DNA from: JAUIAI01 sp041396685
GTDB taxonomy: Bacteria; Pseudomonadota; Gammaproteobacteria; Burkholderiales; Burkholderiaceae_E
Assembly: GCA_041396685.1 (NCBI GenBank)
Contig: JAWKYD010000006.1
Span: 62,001-126,000 of the forward strand
Reading direction: 5' to 3'
DNA: 64,000 nt
Every line of letters begins with the position of its first letter. Position 1 is the first letter of the stretch. The translations under genes and the position numbers were made by a program. Shown here piece by piece: positions 56,695 through 64,000 of the stretch. A model generated the notes under the pieces. The model did not search any database. It saw only the letters and a list, made by a program, of their open reading frames with translations, and was not told the DNA's origin.

Positions 56695-57243
56695 ATGAAC
56701 CTCGACAGAGTGGGCCCGGGCGAGAACGCACCCGACGAGGTCAACGTGATCATCGAGATCCCGATGGCCGCTGACCCCATCAAATATGAAGTGGACAAGG
56801 CGACCGGTGCCTTGTTCGTGGATCGATTCATGGGCACGGCGATGCACTATCCGTGTAACTACGGATACGTTCCGCACACCGTGGCCGATGACGGCGATCC
56901 GGTCGACGTGCTCGTGATCACGCCGTTTCCGGTCACCGTGGGCGCGGTCATTCGTTGCCGGCCGCTCGGCATTCTGAACATGACCGACGAAGCAGGCGGC
57001 GATGCGAAACTGTTGGCCGTGCCGATCGACAAGGTCCTGCCGATCTACAAGCACTGGCGCAAACCCGAGGACATCGCGCCGGAGCGGCTGGCGCAGATTC
57101 AGCACTTCTTTGAGCACTACAAGGATCTCGAGAAGGGCAAGTGGGTCCAGGTGCAAGGCTGGAGCGGCCCCGATGGGGCGAAGCTCGAGATCCTCGGTGG
57201 CATCGAACGCTATCGCGCGGCCGTACCCAAGCCGGCGTTCTGA
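56695..57243 (+). CDS. ppa: Inorganic pyrophosphatase, family I
   Basis: A 182-residue cytoplasmic soluble pyrophosphatase that hydrolyses PPi and pulls biosynthetic reactions forward. The signature DDGDPVDVLV with its three Asp metal ligands, KYEVDKATGALFVDR and NYGYVPHT near the start, and KDLEKGKW at the C-terminus mark family I. Length is as for E. coli Ppa. Convergent with the FemAB-like gene. Confidence 0.96.
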   Translation: MNLDRVGPGENAPDEVNVIIEIPMAADPIKYEVDKATGALFVDRFMGTAMHYPCNYGYVPHTVADDGDPVDVLVITPFPVTVGAVIRCRPLGILNMTDEAGGDAKLLAVPIDKVLPIYKHWRKPEDIAPERLAQIQHFFEHYKDLEKGKWVQVQGWSGPDGAKLEILGGIERYRAAVPKPAF

Positions 57244-57328
57244 GCGCATCCCCAGCCGGGCCATCGCGCGGCAACGCGGGCACGAGCGCCCGGTGTGCAT
57301 CGGTGCGGCGGCACCCCCGGCGGGCTGC

Positions 57329-58495
57329 TCAGCGAGCGCCGGTTGAATCGTCGCCGCCGGGCGGCTGCGCGCCCTCCGGTTTGAACGGCGACCGTTCGGT
57401 GAGTTCGTCCAGGTAGGCATCGATCATGCCGCGCTCGCGGGCCAGATGCCGGTCGACCGCGTCGGCGAACGCCGGCTCGGTGAGTAGATGCGCCGAGCTG
57501 GTCTGCACCGGCAGAAAACCGCGCGCCATCTTGTGCTCGCCCTGGGCGCCACCCTCGATTACCCCGATGCCCAGGGCGATCGCCGTTTCGATGCTCTGGT
57601 AGTAAGCGAGTTCGAAATGCAACTGCGACACGAAGCGACGGGCGCCCCAATAGCGTCCGAACAGGCGGTCGTGCTCGCGCACCAGCAGGCTGCAGGCGAT
57701 CGGCTGATCGCCGAGCAGCGCGATGTTCATCACGAAGGCCTCGGGCATGACCTGCGCCACGGACTCGAAAAAAGCCAGGTTCAGGTAGGGCGTCGAATGG
57801 TGCTCGGCATAGGTGGTGTCATAGCAGGCGATGAACAAACGCCAGTCGGCCGCCGTGATCTCGGCACCGATGCGGCGTTCGCAGCGCACACCTGCGTCGG
57901 CGACCTTGCGCCGTTCGGCCCGTATCTTCTTGCGCTTGGGTTGGCTGAGCGAGGCAAGAAACGCGTCGAAGTCTGCATAGCCGTCATTGCACCAGTGAAA
58001 CTGCACACCGTGACGGATCAAGAAGCCAGCGTCGGCGAGCGCGCGCAGTCCGTCCCGGTCGGGAAACAGTACGTGCAGCGAGGACAGATTGGCGCGCGCC
58101 GCCTGCTCGGCCAGCAGTCGCGCGAGCGCCGTTCGCAGCGCGTCGTCGCGGGCGAGCAGGCGCGGCCCGGCCACCGGGGTGAAAGGCACCGCGCTCAGCA
58201 GCTTCGGATAGTAGTCGAGGCCGTGACGGCGATAGGCGTCAGCCCACGCCCAGTCGAAGACATATTCGCCGTATGAGTGCGACTTCGCGTAAAGCGGCGT
58301 CGCGGCCAACAGCTCGCCCTGAGCATTCTCGAGCAGCAGGTGCAGTGGCTGCCAGCCGGTGCCTTCGCCGACGCAGCCGCTGGCTTCGAGCGCCTGCAGC
58401 CACTCGTGACGCATGAACACCGCGCCCGGGTTGGCCGGCAGCAGATCGTTCCAGGCCCGTGGCTCGATTTCGGACAGGTCGGTGATCAGCCGCAT
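57329..58495 (-). CDS. FemAB/DUF482-like acyltransferase
   Basis: A 388-residue protein of the GNAT-fold peptidoglycan-recognition (DUF482, COG3146) group: N-terminal NDLLPANPGAVFMRHEWLQALE, central PKRKKIRAERRKV and FFESVAQVMPEAFV, and C-terminal RYWGARRFVSQLHFELAYYQ followed by EGGAQGEHKMARGF, the most conserved block of the family. Function is not established. Start at 58495 was preferred over an ATG at 58528, which lacks a ribosome-binding site; AAGGAA is at about 12 bases upstream. Lies head-to-head with the nadE remnant. Confidence 0.87.
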   Translation of the reverse strand: MRLITDLSEIEPRAWNDLLPANPGAVFMRHEWLQALEASGCVGEGTGWQPLHLLLENAQGELLAATPLYAKSHSYGEYVFDWAWADAYRRHGLDYYPKLLSAVPFTPVAGPRLLARDDALRTALARLLAEQAARANLSSLHVLFPDRDGLRALADAGFLIRHGVQFHWCNDGYADFDAFLASLSQPKRKKIRAERRKVADAGVRCERRIGAEITAADWRLFIACYDTTYAEHHSTPYLNLAFFESVAQVMPEAFVMNIALLGDQPIACSLLVREHDRLFGRYWGARRFVSQLHFELAYYQSIETAIALGIGVIEGGAQGEHKMARGFLPVQTSSAHLLTEPAFADAVDRHLARERGMIDAYLDELTERSPFKPEGAQPPGGDDSTGAR

Positions 58496-58530
58496 GCAAT
58501 AATCGGTTTCCTTTTTTGGCCGGGTCATCT

Positions 58531-59035
58531 ATGCGGGTTTCGTTAGCGCAGCTCAAGCAGTCGGTGGGCGATTTCGGCGGCAACATGGATCGCATCCTTG
58601 CTGCAGCACAGGCGGCGGAACGCGCATGCGCCCGTGTGCCGCAGACACCGGAATTATCGCTTACCGGCTGTCCGCCCGAGGATCTGCTGCTGAGACGCGG
58701 CTTCTATTCGGCGCCCACACTCGCCGTTGCGGTCGATGCCCACGGTGTCGGCGCCGGCCGTGCGGTGATGTTGCCCTCGTGCCATACGGCCGACAGCTCC
58801 CTGACCGATGCGCGCGCGATGGCCGGGCGCCTGGGAGTGCGTGCGCTACATGGGGCAGAACGTCAGCCTCAGCGAGATCACTGCCGCCGGTTTCCCGGAA
58901 GACGACCTCCGCGAGGTCGTGCGGCTGGTTCGCATCAACGAATACGAACGTCGTCAGGCAGCTGGCGTGTGCATCACGCACCGTGTCTTCGGCCGCGATT
59001 GGCGCTATCCGATGTCGTCCCGTTTCCGGGACTGA
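58531..59035 (+). pseudogene. nadE: Decayed glutamine-dependent NAD synthetase with two internal deletions
   Basis: Remnant of NadE, normally about 540 residues. Block 1 (58531-58723): MRVSLAQLKQSVGDFGGN and TPELSLTGCPPEDLLLRRGF, the nitrilase-domain start with its catalytic Glu. Block 2 (about 58723-58836), still in frame, jumps to the synthetase domain, TLAVAVDAHGVGAGRAVM and HTADSSLTDARAMAGRLGV, so the nitrilase Lys and Cys and the P-loop SGGIDS are lost. Block 3, in another frame from about 58841, is the true C-terminus: YMGQNVSLSEITAAGF and FGRDWRYPMSSRF. The second junction falls in a GTGCGTGC repeat. It cannot encode a working enzyme. The P-II gene follows directly, as in intact nadE loci. 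Confidence 0.88.
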
Positions 59036-59054
59036 ACAAGTTTGGGGGAGAAAA

Positions 59055-59393
59055 ATGAAACTGATCACCGCGATCATCAAGCCGTTCAAGCTCGACGAGG
59101 TTCGCGAGTCGCTGGCTGACGTCGGCGTGGCGGGTCTGACCGTCACGGAGGTCAAGGGGTTCGGGCGCCAGAAAGGTCACACGGAACTCTACCGCGGCGC
59201 CGAGTACGTGGTCGATTTCCTGCCCAAGGTGAAGATCGAGGTCGTGGTCAGCGATGATCGGGTCGATGCCTGCGTCGAAGCGATCACGCAGGCGGCCAAA
59301 ACCGGCCGCATCGGCGACGGCAAGATCTTCGTGACCGAGGTCGACCAGGCCATCCGCATCCGCACCGGCGAAGTCGGCGACCAGGCTGTCTGA
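59055..59393 (+). CDS. glnB: Nitrogen regulatory P-II protein
   Basis: A 112-residue P-II signal protein sensing 2-oxoglutarate, ATP/ADP and nitrogen status in the cytoplasm. Uridylylation site Tyr51 in RGAEYVVDF, T-loop GRQKGHTELY, and the C-terminal TGRIGDGKIFV are intact. ATG at 59055 follows GGGGGAG at 59044-59050. GlnB and GlnK cannot be told apart by eye; no amtB follows, so GlnB is more likely. Its promoter may be that of the decayed nadE, from which it is separated by only 20 bases. Confidence 0.93.
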   Translation: MKLITAIIKPFKLDEVRESLADVGVAGLTVTEVKGFGRQKGHTELYRGAEYVVDFLPKVKIEVVVSDDRVDACVEAITQAAKTGRIGDGKIFVTEVDQAIRIRTGEVGDQAV

Positions 59394-59452
59394 CGGAGTA
59401 TCCGGCAACCGGCGCGCGGCCCGCGGCAATCGTCCCGGCCGCGACCGGCGTC

Positions 59453-60160
59453 TCAGCGCTTCGGGCCCGACAGTAGCAAGACAAGGGCGCCGGCGCCGCC
59501 ATCGGTGGGCCGGGCCTGGCAGAAGGCGAGAACGTCCTGGCGCTGCGTCAGCCAACGCCGCACCTTGCCCTTGAGCACCGGCTGGCGGTTCGCCGAGCCC
59601 AGCCCCTTGCCATGGATGACCCTGACGCAACGCAGGGTGCGCAAACGGCAGTCGTCAAGAAAATGCATCAGGGCTTCGCGAGCCTCCTCGCTACGCAGCC
59701 CGTGTAAATCGATCTGGGCCGCTACTGCCCAGTGCCCGCGCCGCAATCTCGGCAATACATCCGCGCCGATGCCGGGCGCCGTGTAGGAGATGGAGTCGTC
59801 GATGTCGAGATAGCGTTCGATGTCGATTTCATCGGACAGCGATGACTGCAGGGCCCGTTGTTCGTCCAGCTCGCGCTGCACGGGCAGCGGTGCCGGGCGA
59901 GGGCGTTCGTGCTCCGCACGCTCCTGGCCGCCAAGCGGCTGCACGCCCTCAAAGGCCTCGCGCAGCAATGCACGCTCGCGTTCGGCCTCGGCGCGTCTGG
60001 CGCGCTCGTGCTCCGCGGCCTCCTCGCGCCGTCGGGCGTCATCGGCCAGCGCGCGCTTGAGTTGCGCGAGCGACTCGCCCGCCAGTACTGGCGTACCGGA
60101 CCGCCCGGCCTCGGGAGCAGGCGCCGGCGCGGCGTTCGATCGTCGGGAGCGACGGGCCAT
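59453..60160 (-). CDS. Smr-domain protein
   Basis: A 235-residue protein: a 110-residue charged, Arg/Glu-rich helical N-terminus and a C-terminal Smr domain with the motifs DLHGLRSEEAREAL and RCVRVIHGKGLGS, with FCQARPTDGGAGALVLLL at the end. Stand-alone Smr proteins are thought to be nucleases acting on branched DNA or on RNA of stalled ribosomes. The start at 60160 follows trxB by 23 bases. Convergent with glnB, 59 bases apart. Confidence 0.9.
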   Translation of the reverse strand: MARRSRRSNAAPAPAPEAGRSGTPVLAGESLAQLKRALADDARRREEAAEHERARRAEAERERALLREAFEGVQPLGGQERAEHERPRPAPLPVQRELDEQRALQSSLSDEIDIERYLDIDDSISYTAPGIGADVLPRLRRGHWAVAAQIDLHGLRSEEAREALMHFLDDCRLRTLRCVRVIHGKGLGSANRQPVLKGKVRRWLTQRQDVLAFCQARPTDGGAGALVLLLSGPKR

Positions 60161-60183
60161 CGGGCTGCGCTCCGCGGTTCCGC

Positions 60184-61140
60184 TCAGTCCAGCGCTTCGA
60201 GATAGCGCTGGGCATCGAGCGCGGCCATACAGCCGCTCGCGGCGCTGGTCACCGCCTGCCGATAGACGTGATCCTGCACGTCGCCGGCGGCGAACACGCC
60301 GTCGACGCTGGTCGCGGTCGCCATGCCGTCGCGCCCGGCGCGGGTCACCAGATAGCCGCCGACCATTTCCAGTTGCCCTTCGAAGAGCGCGGTATTGGGC
60401 CGGTGGCCAATGGCGATGAAACAACCCTGCAACGGCAACTCACGGGTGCTGCCGTCGCGATTGTCGCGCAACCGCACACCCGTCACGCCGCTGGCGTCGC
60501 CCAACACCTCGTCGAGCTCGCTGAACCAATGCGTGTGGATCCGGCCCTCCTGGACGCGCTGCATCAGCTTGTCGATCATGATGGGCTCGGCACGCAGTTT
60601 GTCGCGCCGATGGACGAGGTGAACGTTCTTGGCGATGTTGGACAGATAGAGCGCCTCCTCGACCGCCGTATTGCCGCCACCGATCACGCAGACGTCCTGG
60701 TCGCGATAGAAGAAGCCGTCGCAGGTCGCGCAGGCCGAGACCCCCCTGCCGTGGTAGGCCTGCTCGCTGGGCAGCCCGAGATAGCGCGCCGACGCACCCG
60801 TGGCGATGATCAACGCGCGCGCCTCATAGATGCCGTTGTCACCGAAGAGCCGCGATCCCTGGGCACTGATTTCGGCCTTGTGGATGTGGTCGTGCACGAG
60901 GCGGGTGCCGAAGCGTTCGGCGTGGGTCGCGAAGCGGGCCATCAGCTCGGGCCCCTGTACGCCATTGGCATCGGCGGGCCAGTTGTCGACGTCCGTCGTG
61001 GTCATCAGCTGCCCGCCTTGTTCGACGCCGGTGATCAGCACAGGCGCGAGGTTGGCGCGCGCAGCGTAGACCGCCGCCGTGTATCCGGCCGGCCCGGAAC
61101 CGAGGATCAGAAGTCGGCATTGCTGCGGCACTAGGGTCAT
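60184..61140 (-). CDS. trxB: Thioredoxin reductase
   Basis: A 318-residue FAD/NADPH enzyme that keeps thioredoxin reduced. FAD motif GSGPAGYTAAVYAARANL, redox-active Cys137 and Cys140 in ACATCDGFF, NADPH motif GGGNTAVEEALYL and the terminal FAAGDVQDHVYRQAVTSAASG. Probably one operon with the Smr gene. Divergent from the Crp/Fnr regulator over 150 bases. Confidence 0.96.
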   Translation of the reverse strand: MTLVPQQCRLLILGSGPAGYTAAVYAARANLAPVLITGVEQGGQLMTTTDVDNWPADANGVQGPELMARFATHAERFGTRLVHDHIHKAEISAQGSRLFGDNGIYEARALIIATGASARYLGLPSEQAYHGRGVSACATCDGFFYRDQDVCVIGGGNTAVEEALYLSNIAKNVHLVHRRDKLRAEPIMIDKLMQRVQEGRIHTHWFSELDEVLGDASGVTGVRLRDNRDGSTRELPLQGCFIAIGHRPNTALFEGQLEMVGGYLVTRAGRDGMATATSVDGVFAAGDVQDHVYRQAVTSAASGCMAALDAQRYLEALD

Positions 61141-61290
61141 GGGCGTTGCAAAAATCTCAAAGAAATGATCGGCTTATGCGCGGTTTATCGAGAACCACTT
61201 GATTCGCCCGGCAGTTTGGCAAAATTATAAGGGTTGATGCTCAGGGGGCGGACACGTCCGGTCCCGCTGCCGATTCCGACCGAGAACCAC

Positions 61291-61965
61291 ATGTCTCACG
61301 AAGAGAACAAAGCCTTTCTGCGACGCGTCCCGCTGTTCCAGAGTCTTTCCGAGTCACAGCTCGACCTGCTGGCCGGTGGCTCCGTGCGTCGAAACTACCC
61401 CAAGGGGCGCACGATCGTCGCCGAAGGCGAGCCTTCGACATCGCTGTACATCCTGCTGTCGGGGCGCGCCAAGGTGCAGCGGTCGGATTCCGAGGGCAAG
61501 GAGGTCATCCTCGCGATGCTCTATTCCGGTGAGTTCTTCGGCGAGATGAGCCTGATCGACGACTCGCCGCGCTCGGCCAGCGTGATCACGGTGGAGTCGT
61601 GCGATTTCATGGCCATCAACAAAGACGGCTTCAAGTCGATGCTCGCTCAGAACAGCGAGATGGGCATGGCGGTCATGCGTGGGCTGGTCAGGCGTCTGCG
61701 CGAGGCCGACAAGAAGATCGAGACCCTCGCACTGCTGGACGTCTATGGGCGGGTGGCGCGGGTTCTGCTCGATTTCTCCGAGTTGCAGAATGGCGAGCGG
61801 GTCATCCGCAGCAAGCTGCCGCGCCAGGAAATCGCCAAGATGATCGGTGCCTCGCGCGAAATGGTGTCGCGGGTCATGAAGGGCCTCGAGGTCGACGGCT
61901 ACATCGTGCCGACCACCGAGGGCAGACTCGTTCTGCGTGAGAAGATCAGCGCTTACCTGAACTAG
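61291..61965 (+). CDS. Crp/Fnr-family transcription regulator
   Basis: A 224-residue regulator: cyclic-nucleotide-binding-like barrel (RTIVAEGEPSTSLYILLSGR, GEFFGEMSLIDD) and a winged helix-turn-helix with recognition helix KMIGASREMVSRVMKGLEVDG. No N-terminal Cys cluster is present, so it is not an Fe-S FNR. A cAMP-type ligand pocket cannot be confirmed. Start ATG at 61291 matches family N-termini. A TATAAG hexamer at 61226-61231 may be its -10. It precedes ftsK with a 45-base gap. Confidence 0.9.
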   Translation: MSHEENKAFLRRVPLFQSLSESQLDLLAGGSVRRNYPKGRTIVAEGEPSTSLYILLSGRAKVQRSDSEGKEVILAMLYSGEFFGEMSLIDDSPRSASVITVESCDFMAINKDGFKSMLAQNSEMGMAVMRGLVRRLREADKKIETLALLDVYGRVARVLLDFSELQNGERVIRSKLPRQEIAKMIGASREMVSRVMKGLEVDGYIVPTTEGRLVLREKISAYLN

Positions 61966-62010
61966 GAGTCTGCCGTGCCTTCGTTCCACGACGCGGCGGG
62001 TGTCTGATCC

Positions 62011-64000
62011 ATGGCGCGATCCACCGCCGCGGGCTCGTCCCGCCGTAGTCCCGCGCAGGCTTCCGCCACGCCCGGTACGCCGTTTGGCCTGCCGGAACGT
62101 GCGCTGCACCTGCTGCACGAGATCCGCTGGATCTCTCTCGCCGCGCTCGCGTTCTTCCTGTTCCTGATCCTCGCCACCTACGATCCCCAGGACCCGAGCT
62201 GGTCGCACGTGATCGAGACCAACACGGTGCACAACGCGGGCGGGCGCATCGGCGCCTGGTTTTCCGATCTCATGCTCTACCTCACCGGGTTGTCCGCCTA
62301 CCTCGTGGTGGTCATGCTGGTCGTCGCGGTGGTGCGAGGTGTTCACTACAAGCCGCTCGCCGAGCGCGACGAGGAGAGCAGCCGCTTCGCCTGGGAACGC
62401 TGGGTGGGTTTCGCGATGTTCTTCATCGGCGCAACCGCGCTCGAGGCTTCGCGTCTGCATTCCCTGAACGCCGTGCTGCCGCTGGAGCCTGGCGGTCTCA
62501 TCGGTGCCACCGTCGCCGGTGGCCTGCTGCACGCCCTCGGGCCTGTGGGCGGCACCCTGGTCATCCTGCTCGGTATGGCGGCCGGCTTCAGTCTCTGGAC
62601 CGGATGGAGCTGGCTGTCGATCGCCGAGCGCATCGGCTTCGGCGTCGAGTGGGCGGTGATGCGGGTCGGCGCGATGATCTCCGCGTTCCGCGATCGCCGA
62701 GCCGGCGAGGTCGCCACGGCCGAGCGCGAGGAGCAGGTCGAGGAGTTGCGGCGGTATTTCGAAGAGGCGCCGGCGCCGGTCAAGATCGCACCGCCAGTGG
62801 TCAAGGTCGAGCCGTCGCCGCAGGCGCTTGCCGAGCGCCAGACGATCCTGTTCTCCGAATTCCTCGGGGAGGGCGATCTGCCCCCCCTGAACCTGCTCGA
62901 CGAACCCGACAACAGCGGCGAGACGGTCTCCGAGGAAACCCTGCAGTACACCTCCCGTCTGATCGAAAAGAAACTGTCCGATTTCAACGTCGCAGCCCGG
63001 GTCGAAGCCGCATTTCCCGGCCCGGTCATCACCCGCTACGAAATCGAGCCGGCCACCGGTGTCAAGGGCAGCCAGATCGTCAATCTTTCCAAGGATCTGG
63101 CGCGCGCCTTGTCGCTGGTGTCGATCCGTGTCGTCGAGACCATTCCCGGCAAGAATCTGATGGGCCTGGAACTGCCCAACGCGCGCCGCCAGAGCGTCCG
63201 TCTGTCCGAGATCCTGGGCTCCAAGATCTACGCGAATGGCGCATCTCCGCTGACGCTGGCGCTGGGTAAGGACATCGCCGGCAATCCCGTCGTCGCCGAT
63301 CTCGCCAAGATGCCGCACCTGCTGGTGGCGGGCACCACCGGGTCGGGCAAGTCGGTCGGCATCAACGCCATGATCCTGTCCCTGCTGTACAAGGCGGATC
63401 CCTCTCAGGTGCGTCTGATCCTGATCGATCCCAAGATGTTGGAAATGTCGATCTACGAAGGCATTCCGCATCTGCTGGCGCCCGTGGTCACCGACATGAA
63501 GCAGGCGGCCAACGCGTTGAACTGGTGTGTGGCCGAGATGGAGCGCCGTTACAAGCTGATGAGCAAGCTTGGCGTGCGCAACTTGTCGGGCTACAACACG
63601 AAGATCGCCGACGCCGATAAGAAGGGCGAGAGCGTTCCGAACCCGTTCTCGTTGACGCCCGACGAGCCCGAACCGCTCGGCCGATTGCCGCAGATCGTGG
63701 TGGTCATCGACGAATTGGCCGACCTGATGATGGTGGTCGGCAAGAAGATCGAGGAACTGATCGCGCGTCTGGCGCAGAAGGCGCGGGCGGCCGGCATCCA
63801 TCTGATCCTTGCCACCCAGCGGCCGTCGGTCGACGTGATCACCGGTCTGATCAAGGCCAACATCCCGACGCGCATCGCATTCCAGGTGTCGTCGAAGGTG
63901 GATTCGCGCACCATTCTCGACCAGATGGGTGCCGAGTCGCTGCTGGGTCAGGGCGACATGCTCTACCTGCCGCCGGGCAGCGGTCTGCCGGTGCGGGTGC
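62011..64000 (+). CDS. ftsK: DNA translocase FtsK, 3' end missing
   Basis: First 663 codons of FtsK, running off the window with no stop. Four N-terminal membrane segments (about 40-60, 85-105, 130-150, 160-185), a short linker, then the RecA-like motor: alpha-domain VNLSKDLARALSLVSIRVVETIPGKNLMGLE region, Walker A AGTTGSGKS at about 440-448 and Walker B IVVVIDELADL. The linker between membrane and motor part is only about 120 residues, short compared with E. coli. Pumps chromosomal DNA at the division septum to resolve dimers with XerCD. Confidence 0.95.
   Translation, partial: MARSTAAGSSRRSPAQASATPGTPFGLPERALHLLHEIRWISLAALAFFLFLILATYDPQDPSWSHVIETNTVHNAGGRIGAWFSDLMLYLTGLSAYLVVVMLVVAVVRGVHYKPLAERDEESSRFAWERWVGFAMFFIGATALEASRLHSLNAVLPLEPGGLIGATVAGGLLHALGPVGGTLVILLGMAAGFSLWTGWSWLSIAERIGFGVEWAVMRVGAMISAFRDRRAGEVATAEREEQVEELRRYFEEAPAPVKIAPPVVKVEPSPQALAERQTILFSEFLGEGDLPPLNLLDEPDNSGETVSEETLQYTSRLIEKKLSDFNVAARVEAAFPGPVITRYEIEPATGVKGSQIVNLSKDLARALSLVSIRVVETIPGKNLMGLELPNARRQSVRLSEILGSKIYANGASPLTLALGKDIAGNPVVADLAKMPHLLVAGTTGSGKSVGINAMILSLLYKADPSQVRLILIDPKMLEMSIYEGIPHLLAPVVTDMKQAANALNWCVAEMERRYKLMSKLGVRNLSGYNTKIADADKKGESVPNPFSLTPDEPEPLGRLPQIVVVIDELADLMMVVGKKIEELIARLAQKARAAGIHLILATQRPSVDVITGLIKANIPTRIAFQVSSKVDSRTILDQMGAESLLGQGDMLYLPPGSGLPVRV

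Noticed and set aside
61354..63801. An 815-codon open frame on the minus strand
   Set aside because: It is antisense to the Crp/Fnr gene and ftsK, has a His/Asp/Arg/Gln-rich composition typical of GC-rich shadow frames, and matches no family. The plus-strand genes are unmistakable.

Overview
The window is GC-rich, densely coded DNA from a chromosome, most likely a betaproteobacterium of the order Burkholderiales. The reasons are the block argH / AlgZ-type kinase / AlgR-type regulator / hemC / hemD / hemY, a P-II gene directly after nadE, a pyruvate dehydrogenase operon of homodimeric E1, double-lipoyl E2 and lipoyl-bearing E3, and a Bug-type (TctC) carboxylate uptake system. No plasmid, phage, IS element or CRISPR array was seen. 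Both ends cut through genes: a glycerate kinase on the left and ftsK on the right.

Layout. 1-5 kb: glycerate kinase (partial) coupled to an MFS transporter, a nitroreductase, an OmpW-like barrel and an SMP-30 lactonase. 5.1-9.4 kb (minus): a serine protease, MoxR, DUF58, VWA cassette. 9.5-14 kb (minus): DUF2868, DUF3482 GTPase and creatininase-like amidase with two ATGA overlaps, then a YfcG-like GST. 14.3-20.7 kb: an unknown 173-aa protein, a SnoaL-like protein, a DUF3772/MscS channel whose frame runs on into the following MipA gene, MipA, and a cytoplasmic gamma-glutamyltransferase-like protein. 20.8-26.3 kb: a second VWA protein, then a receiver / kinase / kinase / receiver cluster with no membrane segment and no output domain. 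26.3-34.6 kb: class II aldolase, TAXI-TRAP receptor and fused permease, PPK2, and a complete TctCBA transporter. 34.6-42 kb: TrmO-like protein, tRNA-Arg(ACG) with terminator, and aceE-aceF-lpdA ending at a perfect hairpin. 42-47 kb (minus): a DctPQM TRAP system whose large permease carries an extra soluble domain of about 320 residues. 47-53.6 kb: argH diverging from the algZ-algR-hemC-hemD-hemY block. 53.6-64 kb: MFS exporter, aldehyde dehydrogenase, pyrophosphatase, FemAB-like acyltransferase, a decayed nadE, glnB, Smr protein and trxB, a Crp/Fnr regulator and ftsK.

How the genes fit together. The window is rich in carboxylate uptake (TRAP-TAXI, TTT, TRAP-DctPQM) next to central carbon entry (glycerate kinase, pyruvate dehydrogenase), which fits an organism living on organic acids. 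The most informative oddities are the nadE remnant with two internal deletions, the TRAP permease fusion, the soluble two-kinase/two-receiver cluster beside an orphan VWA protein, and the mscS/mipA frame overlap. Several perfect inverted repeats in promoter regions are candidate operators. All functional names come from recognising family motifs by eye; no database search was run.
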